A stretch of 64,000 nt of DNA from Kudoa neothunni (Eukaryota > Cnidaria), in the NCBI GenBank assembly GCA_964304625.1, contig OZ199838.1, positions 14,632,001 to 14,696,000 of the forward strand. Reading direction: 5' to 3'. The first letter of the stretch is position 1, and every line of letters begins with the position of its first letter. Of the stretch, positions 38,812 through 52,521 are shown piece after piece. The notes below the pieces were generated by a model. The model was not told the origin of the DNA. It ran no database searches and saw nothing but the letters and a program-made list of their open reading frames with translations. Made by a program: the position numbers and the translations under genes.

Positions 38812-41800
38812 ATGAATTCAGTAATTTATATTTTTTTCTGTTATTTACCTATCGATTAGAATGAAGAAGATGAAGGGGAGTGTGCGGGTGATGGTGTGAG
38901 TTACAACTCCTCCAGCAAACCCAATGTATTCGATTGGGACGATTGTGAAGGATTGAATTCCCTTCTTAGAATGACTCCATTGGTTGACAAACCAAATAAT
39001 GGGGTCCTATCGTCTAAAACCGAAGACGAAATTCAAGGTTTTATAAAGTTATCCAAGATGTGTGCCGAAAGCGATACATTTGATGATGAGAATGATGGCG
39101 ATGAAGTTGACCAGTTGACACAGGATTTGAATTCGGATGTAACATTGTTGAAAGACACCGACAAAAGTGAAGCTCTACTCTCAGTTTGATCTATAATTTC
39201 TCCTAGAAATAAGAATGTTACTAAGTGATAAAATAACCACCAACAACTTTCAGATGCATACAAGCGCTTCAACCAAATCGTTACCTATTAAAGATGACGA
39301 AAGCGTAGCATCTTTAAATTTGGAACGATTGAAAACCAAAAGTATAAAAGCCATTGCACCACTTTCAACCACTGTCAAGAAATTGTTCGCTAATCAGTCT
39401 CCTCGACGTAGTCAGAGTACGTACGATGGCTCAGTTGCTTTTCCCAGTTTAGATACTTTCAGTGACAGTAATACGAGGAGATTTCTAATTATAAGAAACT
39501 TATTTTATTTAATATAGGTAAATGTGTGTTATTCGATTGTAAAAGATATATTTCTGATGTGATTTTAAATTTTACACTCTCTTGTTTGTTACCTTAGATA
39601 TTTAGGGCGCAATAAAATCAGAACTTAAATTATCAGATATTCAAGATGTGATCTATTTGATATTGACTGAACAAGTAGATCGTTTGTTATCTGCTTGGTG
39701 ATATGAAAACAATCGACTTAGCCGTATTATTTGGAGCATTTTCGCTCTGAACAACAAAAGTTGGATTTACTCTATTCTGCGCTATCCACATTCAACACGA
39801 CGTGTGTTCTAAAGGTTGTTTGTTTTTTATAGGATATAGATGTATTAGACATTGTCTTTTAAGGTTGTCATGTTTTTAAAGAATACATTATCAACTGGTA
39901 ATTCGATTTTTGTTTCTTAGCGTTGTTGCAGTGTAAAAAACATGTCTGATTCTAACGAATTGGGGGAAAATTAAGACTTTTTATTATTATCTCATAGTTT
40001 AAAGTTAAGCAAAGGATGTTATTGCTTTTGAGAAAAATCAAGCCTTCATATTTTTATATTGGTATTAAGTTTCTATTCTTTAACTTATTTAAATTTTTGA
40101 ATCGCGAAAAAATACAATTATATTGAATAATTTTAGAATATATAATCAATAATAAATCATAGATAATTAAGTATAACAATGATATGATTAAAATTTTTGT
40201 TGATGGAGACGTAGAGTGTTAGAATTTAGCTAAATTCAAGTCTATAATTAATCGATATTTAACATTAAGGTTTGAATCAAATCAAAAATTTTCTCGCAAT
40301 TTTTGATTTAATTCGACAGATGTATTGATTTATTTAATAATTTTATAATGAATATTTTTTAATTATTCGCTTTATTCCGCTCATTGTGCGGCTCAAAAGC
40401 GTCCTATATGGGTTTTTACCCCATACTAACTTTGTGTCATAGAAGTGAGATAGATGAATTAAAAATATAGCGATTCTAATCAATAAAAACTCTATTCATA
40501 CATATTTCAAATTAATGATAAGATAATTAACTATTCACTCCAATAACTTTTCTCTTATTATTCTTATGATATATGGATGATAAAAATGTTTAATCAGTAT
40601 ATAATCTTTATCTTACAAATATGGGTTTAAAGTTTATATTAAAAGAGTAAATATTATTTAAAATTTGATCTTATACACGTTAGAAAATCCGTCGATAATT
40701 TCTCGAACTGTGTTTACGAATTGTTAAAGGCGTTACTTAATTAATTCTAATTTTACTTGACACGTTGGAATAAATATTTTGTCATGACTGTTAAAAGAGA
40801 TAATTTCAGAGGATAAAGTGAACTTCAATCTTAACTCTAGAAGGAGATTCAAATATGATGTAAGCCGTTTATGATTTATCCTAGAATTTATTTTTGGTTA
40901 TTTAATGTTTCATTTTGAATTAAATTAAATTTTAATTTTTTATGCATATTGATATTATTTTTCATATATGAACAAGTAAAATATTATTTTTTGTTAGAAT
41001 AATTGTCAAAATAAGTTTGGGATGTCAAATCTTAAAATTATTGCGCTTGCGCCTAATTGGGATAAGAATTTTTCTTAAATGTATCGGTTTTTCAGAAATA
41101 TATTAATTATAATTTGATGAAAATTTTAGTTTCTAAAATACTTAATATTAAATTAGGGAAAAAATATGATGCATTTTGATATTCTTTACATTATTTCTTG
41201 GTTGTGTTCTGTCATTTTATCTGTTTGGTTTCTTAGGCAATGTAATATTCAATATGTAATTATGTTTATAATGTTATCTAGAATAATGGCGCCTATGCTT
41301 TTAAATATTTACAATGAGAGATATAGCGCTATCAAGTAAATTCAACTGAGTTTGTTTTTGAAAATATTTTTAAAATTATACATTTAATGCTAAATTCGTT
41401 TACACAGTCGGAGAAAACAGTGAATCATAATATCTCTAAGTTTACATTATACTAACCAAAAATTTCTTAAAAATAGATGTTTATCATTAATTTTTCCAAA
41501 ATACTCTCTGATAATTTTATCATGAAATTATTAGACGAATGAAAATGCTTCCATCGATTTATTAAAAAAATTTTATCTGGAGGATTTTTTACCTTCCGAG
41601 CGACTCAAAATCGACTATACACTTGGTGCTTTTGGGGTCGAATCGACACCGGGCTTTTATTGCATTTAATGATGCAATAAATAATTATGTATTCATATGC
41701 GAAATTAAATAGAAATTGATCCACAAATTTCTGTCGTATTTTCACCAAGATTTACACTGCGTGTATACAAAATTGTTCGAATTCGTGTGAATTTGTTGGC

Positions 41801-44160
41801 GCAACATGTGTTTTTATCGACTTGAGCTTTATTGTAACGAGTTAGTGAGAAAAATCAATTTTTAGCGTGTTAAAATGGTTCAAATTTTGTTTTCTAAAAA
41901 TATCGATTAATTAAGTTCATCCATAATGTGAGTAACAAATTAGTTTCCTACAGTAGGTAACCACTTTTACGTAATCTCCCTGGGGACAGGGAAAAAGTAA
42001 AAATAATCACTCAATCATTTTAATCCAGTTTGGATCGCACGTAAACAATATGAATTTTTTTATATCGCTCTTTGGATATAATTTAGGCTATAAACATTAG
42101 TCTCCTCGCAAAACACCTTCAAATCCTCATCTTTATCCTCGGATCCACCAGAATTTGAATTTCGATAATTAAAATAAATAACATAAAATATTTTGTTAGA
42201 ATCGCTCTTAGAATCAGAGAAAAAATCTCATCAAAGTCTTCCTTAGGCTTTTGTCAGCGCGTATGACATCGTTTATATATTTTCCTTATTCTCTCAATAT
42301 TCTGCCTACAGAATTCAACCAAACTCAACCATTCGTTTCTTTAAATATTCTTTTATCATTTAAAGCAATAAAAACCCTGTGGTCAAATTGACACCCAAAA
42401 GCATCAATTGTATGTTTTGTTGTATATCGTTGTTTATTATACTTTTTCAAATTTTTATTGAATAATTATAAAATACTATTTATTTTAGGAAAATACTCCG
42501 GATATTACAATTGTTAAATTCTTCTTCGTATATTAAAACTTATAATACAATAGACTCTGAGATTAATTTTATCCCAGAAACGCTCTGAAGTTTAAACTTG
42601 AAAAATAGTTCAAAGTTGCATTTTACGATCGGAAATGGTCAAAAATTTCTCCCCTTCCAAAATCGTTGGATTTGGACTATTATAAGCAGATAATTTATTA
42701 AATACTAAAATCTAGCCAATTTTGTAAATATCCTTTCGCAATTTCCAAGAGCAAAAGACGAATACGTTTTCTTCATGAATCAAATTCAGCATGTAAATGA
42801 AGATAAATCGTATCTTAGATTGCTTGACTCCAAAGAAGTGTTGGTAAGGCATTAACACTATTTATTCGCAAAGTAAACTACAACAATTTCCAACTAAGAT
42901 GAATCATTTTCAAATTGCTCTGCAACTTCCAAACTTTAAAGATAGGATCGAATACATTGAAAAATATATCAAGTTGATAATTGAATTACCTATTTAGATT
43001 TCTGAATTTTAATATTCGTTTTATCAAAATTAGTGTGCAAAATAGTCCTGAATTTTATAAAATACATGAGAAAATTAGTGAATACATTCGACTGCTATCA
43101 AAACAACAAACTTTAGTGGTAAAATAACAATTCTATATATTTTTGATTGAGGTTATTATTATTTGGTGTTGCAATAAAGGAAACTCAAAAAATAGTTCTT
43201 GAATCGTCAAAAATTGATCCGAAAACAAAATCAAATCCTCCACAAACAACAATTCATCTAGGATCCAGTCTCATGGATACTGCCTATTTCGCTATTTATC
43301 AACAGGTTCTAACATTATTTCTCAGCGTAGCTATGACTTTTACTTAATAGATTAGAAATACTAGAAGAATTCCCTACACTCTTCAAAGCGAATACAATGT
43401 ATCATATGATAGAAAGTGAACAAAAATAATTTGTAATCAATGGTGATAGTTATCCGCTAAACAATTTGAATGGCTACTTGTGAAATCCATTTCAACGTTG
43501 AAATATTATGAGATGTTGAAAGACGTGTTTAATCCACCAAAAGTTAAAGTATTTGGTTTGATATTAGGAGCTGTGTTTGTTCATTGTCATTTTAATTAGG
43601 TGGCTGGTTTGTTCAAAACGTCTCCAAAACAACAATCATTCATAGGATTTGATGTGGTAGCTTTGTATCTTTTCAACAATTCAGCCCCGGCGGAGGTAGA
43701 TGTGGAAAAACTAATTTTGTCGGGAAATTTAAAATTTAAAGACATACACGCATTACTAAATCTGGTTTAATATTAACTGCTCAAATTTTCACAGTCATTA
43801 AAAAAATGATTAAATTCGTTTCCTTGATACCCTATTTTGTTGAGATTAGTTCTGTGATGGTGATAAACGATATAGATCCTTTTATTAAGGTTCTTAAAGG
43901 TATCATCACTCTCATTAGTGATGTCAACACGAGACTGACATTAGCTGAAAAATGTTCGTTGCATGACATAGTTATTCAGGTAGGTTGATTTGATGAGTTG
44001 TTCATATTGAAAATTCTAATTTAAATTTTAGGTATGCGTGAGTTTAAGAGATAGAAAAATGTTAATTGAAAAGTGCAAGCAAATAAACAACCCCGAACAC
44101 AAACAAATAGCTGTAAAGATGCTTGAAGATAAGGTAAACCTATTGGTGATTAATAGTTGA
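38812..44160 (+). CDS. VIPAS39: VIPAS39 / SPE-39 (VPS33B-interacting vesicle-trafficking protein)
   Basis: Partner of VPS33B in endosome-lysosome and polarised membrane trafficking. Fifteen exons: 38812-38820, 38860-39183, 39254-39467, 39518-39558, 39606-39674, 39722-39803, 42716-42843, 42899-42972, 43034-43118, about 43152-43305, 43351-43398, 43450-43548, 43600-43764, 43795-43979, 44032-44160; about 600 residues (human 493). The first exon is only MNS. The N-terminal third is acidic and serine-rich with FANQSPRRSQSTYDGS. KCVLFDCKRYISD begins the helical Vps16_C-type region; LQSEYNLSAKQFEWLLVKS and FIGFDVVALYLFNNSAP follow. The clearest match is DVNTRLTLAEKC, HDIVIQ and LRDRKMLIEK against human DVDTKLNLATKF, HDVVID and LKDRQQLLAY. 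Phases agree at all junctions except into the exons at 43152 and 43795, each off by one base. The 2.9-kb central intron holds a transposon-like inverted repeat. VPS16 is excluded by the N-terminus and tail. Confidence 0.85.
41624..42405. mobile_element. Inverted-repeat element inside VIPAS39 intron (piggyBac-like style)
   Basis: Arms at 41624-41663 and 42365-42405 are imperfect inverted copies: TGGTGCTTTTGGGGTCGAAT against TGATGCTTTTGGGTGTCAAT, both running inward to a TTTTATTGC word. The GGGGTC-type hairpin resembles the piggyBac-like elements at 28, 35 and 57 kb. No TTAA is obvious at the edges and no frame is present inside. It partly explains the unusually long intron. Confidence 0.5.
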
Positions 44161-44232
44161 GGTTAGTTAACCACTTATCTAGACTATCAAATGGTTGAAT
44201 TAGTCAAAAAATGATATTTTCTACATAAAAAA

Positions 44233-47200
44233 CTAATTTTTTATATTTTTTATCAGTAGGTAATTCTCGGAGGAGCGTTTTCTTGTTGATGGCGGTCGAA
44301 TTATTTTCACACTGTGATATTTTTCACTTGCGTAGTTAACTAAATCTACCACCACCCATTGGAAACATTTCAATTAAACAAAATTTAAACTCACCTTTGG
44401 TGTCACTCCCTTGCAAATATTTGCAAAGAATTGTTATTTTGGGATTTCTGCATTTTACTCCAAAGTCCAACACACTTTTAACAAGATCGTGTGAACACGC
44501 CGAATCCAACTTGGATACACCAATAGACTGAGGTGCCATATCACTAAATAATTTTGGAATATTGATCATATGAATGTTATTGTGTAAAAAGACCCAATTA
44601 TATGGGTTTGAACATTTTAATAATTCTTAAAAATGATCAATTATAATTTTTTAATTAAAATACAGTTTTTGATAAATTTATTTTTAACAATATCAAAATA
44701 ATGGGAAAAGTGGTTAATGTTTCGAACTATTTTGTGCATATCATTAGGAACGTAAATTAAAATATAATATCAAAAACCCTTTATTGTCCGATAGAACGTT
44801 TAATCGAGAAAAGAAATAAACAACAAAAAATATTTGGAATTATTTCTTATTTATTAATGGTTTTATCATTCCCCCAAAAAATTAAGAAAATAATAATTAA
44901 TACTTGAAAAAAATAATTTAATTGAAACAGTTCCAACAACGAATTTCATCCATAATAGATATATGCTAATGTAACTAACTATTTTACGAAAATGTTAATT
45001 TTTGTGGTGAAAAATTAAGGTGAAGAGCTAAGTTACAAAGCGCGTGATTTTTACTGATAATTTAATAACTTATTATTATGATCAAACGTTCATCCTTGTT
45101 CAGTTTATTTAAATTCTACATCTAATATTTAGACGTATTGTTTTTTACAAACATTGGAGGTGGAATAAGAAACTAGAAATTCATGCCGGATTATTGGCGC
45201 ATGTGTAAACTCAAATTGATAAAAAATATAAATCATATCTATAATTCATAAAATATACATATAGTAAATAATGCGCTAATTTTTATAACATACAAATAGT
45301 AAGATATTTGGTCTTTTTAAATTTTACTTCTTATGCTTTTTTCGGCCAACAAATACAAAACTGAGAGAGATTTTTCAAGATTTAGTAGGAACGAGAAAAC
45401 TTAACATTAACTTACTAATAAAAATTCAATGAATCATTTGTTTTCGAAAAAAAGTTTATAATAAGACGATATTAAATGACGGTCTAGGTTTGATTGGATC
45501 TTTGTAGGTAGTTCAAATTTACTAATAGAAAATATTTTAGTAATAACAAAGCCTTTTAACTGTTATTTTTAAGCGTTTAAAACGCTTTTTCTCTAATAAT
45601 TCTATTTGATTTAATCTGAAATCTTATTCATTGCATCTATGAAAGAAAATATTTTAAGGAAGCATGTTCGAATGCTAAAAAGCCACTCTCATCGTTGTGT
45701 GAAAAATAATAATTGAAAGCACCAAACTATTTTTTGTTTAAAAATATATATTTTTATTCTATTCGTGTAGAGCACTCTGGGAGTAATTATATTGATCAAT
45801 TTTTTCACCCAGAATCTCGTCTCCTTTCTTATGAACTTTGCGGATTATGATAATTGTATATTCGTGAAATAAGTGTCAATTTTATGTGTAAAAGTCAATC
45901 TTTCCTGATTCTAACTCTTTAAATAGTTTTGATTCATATTTAAAAAAAATCTTAACTTGTAGAAATTGATAAATCATTCGAACAATCATCGAAAATGCAG
46001 TCATCCTCGGGACTACTAGAAAGGTAATAAAGAACCCTAATTCTGTTCTTAAAAAATGACCCAGTTCTATCAATCAAACTAGATGCGGTTAGTATTTAGG
46101 AGTACTTGAAAAATCAAAATTCAAAACGATTGTAGTCATATTTTGAATCCTGGGATTAAATTTCAAGAATTAAAATATTCTCTCTTTGCTCCGAAATCTT
46201 CCAATTATAAATACAAAATTAAATTTGAATAATTCAAAGAGTTAAAAATCTGTCATACCAAAACATTTGACTGAATTTTTATTATAGTTTATGAAAGTCT
46301 ACCTTTGCGAAATATAGTTGTTTCTCCCATACTATTTTGTCTGATGTTATATTATGAGTCAAATTATTACCAAGAGCGCGAATAATGTGAATCAAACGAC
46401 ATTCAAACTTTATTTATTAGATCCTTTCCCGGAAGAATGCGTATAAACGCTGTGTCGTTCACTTGTGTCCAAAAACTTCGAAAACAATAAAATAATGTTG
46501 ATACTTACAGCCAGACAAATTTTAAATTTAACGAAAAAATCAGATACAATAACTTGAATTTTTCAATGTCCCAAAGTTAATGGATAAAAGAATTTTATAA
46601 TTATTCTTCTCTTAAGAATTTTGTCAATAATATACATCATGATATTTATTAGAAATATAAGTATTTTCTATTATGAATAATAATAGAGATGTGGAACTAA
46701 ATATATTCGAATGGGAGTGTAATGTATCTCAAAATTTTTGAAGCTAAAAAATAGAAATTATCGAACGTTTAAATAGGGTCAATTATGTGTTCTTAACCAC
46801 GTACACATCTTAAGCATTTTACCGCTTTATTTAGATGACTATGAAAAATTTCATTTAGAAGAAATTATTTAAGAATGTTGATGAAATAATTATCGGTTAA
46901 TTATTAATTAAAATAAATAAAATAAAATTAGATAAAATACTAAAATCATGATTGGCTAAGAATAACAGCTTTGACAAGAACCTAATATGATTTACCTCAA
47001 AAGAAGATCAACTTTACGTGGAACAATCGTGAGAATAAGATTTTGAGTGGCAGCTCGAGTAAAATCGAGCTTTTCAAGGATATGACATCCATCTACTTGT
47101 TCGCAATCTAATTAAATGAATTTTTTATATAATTTAGTCAAACTCAATTGATAATTAGGCAGGTATTCAATAATTATAGAGGATATATACACCAAATATC

Positions 47201-47666
47201 AACGCCAATGATGAATGAATCCTCTAAGTAATCCTTAAATCAAACAATAAAAAAATCGATACTATCATTAGATAGCTTTTCACTTAAAACTTGACACCAT
47301 GACCCTAAATAGATTCACCTTGGTTAAAACGAGTGTATCAATAAACCTGGGGAACATCCAATATCAACCTAATTTATATGTAAAATTTAATTAGACCTAC
47401 AAATACCATACCACAACAGATCCAGGCCTAATTATTTTGTATTTTTTATCAATTTGAAGTAGTTTGTAGGCACTTCTACAACGATATCCTTCTTCTTTCG
47501 CTTTAACAGTATAGAATTCCTTAATATACGAAAATTCGATCAATATGTACGATTCAAATATTACGTTCGCACGATAAGAAAGTTTATTTTTGGAAAATTT
47601 ATAATTTCTAGAACTTAAGCTCAAATTGGCTCTATTTAGGAGCCTGTACGAGTTCAAACTCGTCAT
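44233..47666 (-). CDS. MRM2: Mitochondrial rRNA 2'-O-methyltransferase MRM2 (FtsJ/RrmJ family)
   Basis: S-adenosylmethionine-dependent enzyme that methylates a uridine 2'-OH in the large mitochondrial rRNA. Exons 47565-47666, 47412-47519, 47347-47368, 47291-47304, 47191-47233, 46996-47107, 44395-44543 and 44233-44339 join in frame to 218 residues. MTSLNSYRLLNRANLSLSSR is a plausible mitochondrial presequence. FtsJ motifs in order: KAKEEGYRCRSAYKLL (catalytic K), VDIGCSPGSWCQ (SAM motif I), IIGVDI, LSDMAPQSIG (catalytic D), TILCKYLQGSD (catalytic K), then IIRPPSTRKRSSENYLL (catalytic E). The KDKE tetrad is therefore complete. Seven introns: six are 42-83 bp, but the one between exons 6 and 7 is 2452 bp. 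The junction after GSWCQ is ambiguous, since reading further gives a plausible VLSEKLSND extension. The stop lies 72 bp from that of the convergent VIPAS39 gene. Confidence 0.88.
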
Positions 47667-48776
47667 TTTAAATATGTCACGTGGTAATATATGGATATAT
47701 TTTTCGATTTTGACCATGTGGAATTCGGTGTCACCATAAAAAATTACTATTCTCAATTATCATAGCTATATTTGAAATTTTGCATTAACTCTTTGAATTA
47801 AAATATTTTTAAAAACTTCATAAACGCCAGACGTTTTATGACTTTATAGATGGTAAATAAAAAATATATTGCTTTTTTAAGTTATTTCAATACTAATTAA
47901 GTATTGCTTTTAAATGTGTTTAAGGACTTTTTGTAGGTTAACGTCGAATCTTGGCGAAAATAAATTACTTAAGTAATTACTCAATAATCAATAACTACTT
48001 TAAAATTAAAAAAATTGAATTCATTTCTATATACTTTATTTTGTATCCTATTTATTAATATCATGAATAATAATTGATAAAGGTCTATCCACTGTAGTGA
48101 CATTTTAAACGAAAAGACACAAAAACTCCTATAATGTAATGCAATGTTTAGATCATAAAACTCACTAAATGATGAAAATTTTATTTTAATCAAATATACA
48201 CATACTAACGTACGTTTACACGGACTTTTAGGGACAGGCGAGATAAAATCCAACTTTAGCGTGTGCCCGCGCAACTTATTACACCAGATGGCGGCTGATA
48301 CGCACGTTTGTTATTTCGTACAAAATTTAATATTTGTTGAAAACATTTCCTAATTTTTTGTTTGAATTTTTAATTTACATGATTTTCCGTGTCTGAAAAT
48401 TAATTTTTAGTAAAAAATTCCATAGAATACATCAATTAAACGCATTGCATTGTTGGCTAATGTACGTTTCCCCCCGGCCCCCAAGGGTTAGGGGCTATCC
48501 CACCACTATCTAATTCATCATCGTACGGTTAAAAGCAAACGATCGATAAAATTCGTAGAATATATTAAAATGCTAGTAAGTTCATTATATATTGACATAA
48601 AACGTCCATTCTTCTCTCAGGATTGCGTCTATGAAATAAGAAATCATTCAAGTAATCAAATAGGGTTTTAATTGATAGTACTATTGTATGTACGTTTGAA
48701 GACACCCCGACTTATCTCATTTCTATTGATGTGAACTTCTTGAGGCAAAATATAGTGCTATTTATGAATGGTAGCG
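47667..48776. other. Intergenic
   Basis: Upstream of MRM2. A 97-codon minus-strand frame at 47981-48274 resembles nothing known. A GC-rich patch, CCCCCCGGCCCCCAAGGG at 48471, stands out in AT-rich surroundings. Confidence 0.4.
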
Positions 48777-49073
48777 TCATAAATCCCAAATCGGATGAAC
48801 GATTATAGCCACCCCAAACGTCAGTCCAAATAGTTTCGCTTTCTTAAATATTGTCAACAATGATTTTTTTTCCAGCAGTTCTCTATTTCCTACTTTTCCA
48901 ATTGTTAAAAAGTAATTTTCACCTTCCGCGATTCCTCCGATCATACTGTACTGCTGGTTTTTTAGAACTCGACCAAAGTCATATTTCCGCTTGCAGATGA
49001 TGGCTTCGTCTATTTGAGCTATTTTACCGAGACTACCAATCTTGGAGAAATCATAATTCAATTTTGATACCAT
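48777..49073 (-). pseudogene. Merlin (IS1016/ISXO2-type) transposase fragment
   Basis: 98 codons with the first catalytic block of the Merlin DDE transposase: GKIAQIDEAIICKRKYDFGR, then VLKNQQYSMIGGIAEGENYF, matching the family's KVVQIDESLxxRRKYxxGR...GGxxxxxxxxFL pattern. The next block, which should lead to a SDEW motif, is degraded. No terminal repeats could be assigned with confidence. It is a different, older copy from the Merlin at 53.9-56.3 kb. Confidence 0.75.
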
Positions 49074-49912
49074 TTGACCTCTCGCAATTGTCTTCTAAAC
49101 GTGTGTGTTGCGAAAGGCCCAATTGCAATGTGAAATTGTGGATCATCGTAAGTGTTAGATGACCAGTTTAAACCCACCATTGGCAGAGATATTTCTTATA
49201 GATGTAGGTTTGCAATGTCGTAAATTATCCATTTTCTTACATAACGCGTTTATTACATGTATAAAATTTAAATTGGATGTTATCACTGCTACCCACCCTA
49301 ATACATAAACACATTCTGTTATCAAACCAACATTTATTATACTCATGTAGGAGGAAAACGTTTCGCAACATTATGATGTAATAATGTAGGTCTCCTCTAA
49401 AATGTTCATAATCCACTGTTTTTACAATATTTCTGTTTTTGAAAGTAACTGTTTTCCTTAATTTATATGTGGCGCTAGTTTGTTAAGAAAATATACGACA
49501 TCGCCGCCAGATAATGAGATAATGAACTAGATAATGTAGGTTGGCCTGATTATGTTACTTGTCACCCAATGCAGTAGGACTTTAATTATGTACCAAAATT
49601 TTTTTTATTTCGGTAAATATAAACTTTAACACAAAAATAAAAATTGGTAGGAATAAAGTGAAAAAATTTTACAAATTTTTGTTTCCTGGGAAGACTAAAT
49701 CTTTTCATGTAATTTATTCACATTATTGCTTTAATCTCACGCAAATAATCAAAATCTTTTAAATTTCGGATTCGCTTCCAAATTAGAAACAGTAATCTTA
49801 CTTGAATAAAATTCGTATATAAAATATGCAAAATGAAGATAAATAAGAAAAAGCAGAACTCAGAGCTTAATTTTTAATTTGAAAATTTTTTGTCCATTCT
49901 AAATTCATATAT
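49074..49912. other. Intergenic, possibly the rest of the Merlin relic
   Basis: A 63-codon minus-strand frame at 49155-49346 reads nothing familiar. Upstream Merlin sequence would be expected here, but I could not confirm any. Confidence 0.35.
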
Positions 49913-50344
49913 AGTGCAACCTCGGAGTTCGACCAACAATTTTTAGTTAGAAACACTTTTGAATTCGAACACATATAGAAACGATATTCAGAACAAATCC
50001 AGCTGGAGCAAAAAACACAGAAGAAAAGAAATTTTAGAAAAAGAGTCGCTGAGTCAAGCTGTGCATCCATTATCGAATGAGAAACATTACAATCTATCTT
50101 ATGACAACCAGAAAATATTTATCCTATATTTCATTTTCATTTTTATTATTATATTTTATATTTATTTGTTATATTTCATAAGCACAAGGTATACATGTTT
50201 CTTCATAAATTAGAATAAAAATAGTCACTTATTTGACGAACAGTACCGGATTCAACTAATTTTCATTATTTTGCACGGACAAAAATTCTTCCATGTTCCA
50301 ACACACTCCTAGAACGGATTGTGGCCGAAATCCGAGGTTGCATT
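49913..50344. mobile_element. Short TIR element (pogo/mariner-like MITE)
   Basis: AGTGCAACCTCGGAGTTCGA at 49913 pairs with the complement of 50320-50344 (TGCAACCTCGGATTTCG), giving terminal repeats of about 20 bp with few mismatches and a total length near 430 bp. The GCAACCTCGGA word resembles pogo/Tigger ends (CAGTGGAACCTCG), and TA lies beside the left end. No transposase. Confidence 0.55.
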
Positions 50345-52521
50345 TTATTTCAAACATATTAAGAATTTTATTATTCTGAGGTTAGTTGATCATTTATATT
50401 TTAAAAATACAAAAAAATATGAGATGTGGTGAATTACTTTAATAAATAGAGCTTCCTAAGCTTTTGCGGATCAAGTATATTGTCAATTGTAGATTTTAAC
50501 AGTAATTCAATTCAATAAAGTACTATATTCGTTAACACTTTCCACATTTACGTTTCGTACTATTCAGTCAAGAAAATCTTAATATTGTTTAAAACAATTC
50601 CAAATTATATTCCATAATTAGAATACTGAATTCTTACATTTTTATTGAATTTTGTAAAATTAATCCTATGCAAGTTGTTTTTCATAGTTAAACAAGCGAA
50701 GACGGTCCATTGGGCGAGTGACAATAAAAGCTGGGTTTTAGTCAAAACAAATCAGCCCATCTGCTATTAATTATTTTAACCAATGAAAATTTTTGGAGAA
50801 GAAAATCCAGCTTGAAGATTACAGTTATACGTTCAATTATTATTTGTGCCACTCATGTCTTAAACCACTTGAGCTTAAAACATCATTCTTCGGAATGTAG
50901 AGAACTATATCTGTTTCAACTCCGAAACTAAAGTTTTACCAAAAAAATTAATAAAATCTATTTTTTGTAGAGAAATAATAAATATAAATAAACATATGAA
51001 ATTATTTGAGGTCGTACGTTGGCATCAACTATGTTTATTGGTTTCAAAACTAAAACTAAATAAGTGGTAACCCTACTTATTGGAATGAAATATTAAAAAA
51101 ATAATGCAGAAAATCTTTTGATATTCGCACTTTTGGTCAATAATTTCTATAAATCACGTTGAAAACATTTTTTGAATTATACGCATCTTGATATCTTAAT
51201 ATTAAAACGTGAAGATTTTTACCTAAATTTATCATAAATATATATGAACTCTAATATTTCAACATCCTTGCATTCATTATTTAACTATTTATTCACTGAT
51301 CAATGTTTGTAATCCTTATTTTACTATTTTATTGAATGCCAATTCTCATGACAGAAGTCAATTCAACAATAATTATATATTATTCTTAATTTTTTTTATT
51401 TTTTTCATATGCACTAATTTATTATCAAGTTTTAATGAAATTCGAGGTTTTCCGGAAATGGCACTTTCATAATTTAATCTAAGAAAAATAATAGAACGAC
51501 CTCAATTCATGTAAGATTCATTTTCTAAAATAACTTTGAAAATTCTACTAAGTCTTTTATTCACCTCAGGTCTTATTAAACAGGAAACACGGAATATTTA
51601 TAATGTACTTTAAACAACATAAAAATAGACAAAAATATATTGAATCTGATTTCTTTAATGTTGTCTCTCTTATTCGTAATGAAAAAACTCACTGGAATAA
51701 AATTTTATTGCTTATCTGATTAAATTTATTAATTTAAAAGATGTTTAATCTATAATAAGGATAAAACTTAAGATAGATATTTTGGGAGGTTTAACCATCA
51801 ATTTATAAATCATCACTTCTTTCATAAACTTTGTGATAAATAATAATTTTCGTGATTAGATAATAGTTATATATCGTTATGCTATTTTGGTATAACAATA
51901 TATATTTATGCCCTTAAAAACTTATTGTTCGTCAGGGTATAAGCTATTCACAAAGCTGGGTAGACTATGATTTTCCTTTAAGTAATTCTGGAGGATAACA
52001 GTACACATTCATGGTTATATGAGGTTAATTCCTAAATAATTAAAACTGACAAGTCTTCCAAAAACAACACCTAATTGATAATACTCCATTTGTGATAAAT
52101 GTAAAAAAAACTTTGAACTTTTTGAATTAAGTTTACAGTAGGGCATGGAATGATTTATTCATAATAGAACTTGTCATTTGCGGTGTATTATCGACAATCT
52201 GTAGATAAAATATTATTATTCTATTTGATATTTCATAAACCACAACAAATAACAGCATGTTATATGAAACTGTTGAATGAACAAAAATATTTACTTATTA
52301 AACTGCCTCTATCAAGCTAGACTGGTGGATGAATAGACATGGTTATTTATCAGAATAATGAACATTAATTTATACAAATCCAATCAGTTGAGCACTAACT
52401 CTGCCGTATTACTGTAATCGACCCGATTATTGTCTACAATTAGACTAAAGCTAAACATGATAAACACTTTAAGCCGAATATAACAATTTCATTGGAAGCT
52501 AAGAGAATACATAACCTATTG
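50345..52521. other. Gene-free AT-rich stretch
   Basis: Nothing recognised on either strand in about 2.2 kb. Confidence 0.5.

Noticed and set aside
39606-39834. A TSC22-like leucine-zipper reading (TEQVDRLLSA... continuing as a zipper)
   Set aside because: The zipper reading breaks phase; splicing out 39675-39721 keeps phase and joins to VIPAS39 exons with family matches on both sides.
42716-44160. VPS16 rather than VIPAS39
   Set aside because: The N-terminal exons lack a beta-propeller and the C-terminal DVNTRLTLAEKC and LRDRKMLIEK blocks match VIPAS39, not the VPS16 tail.
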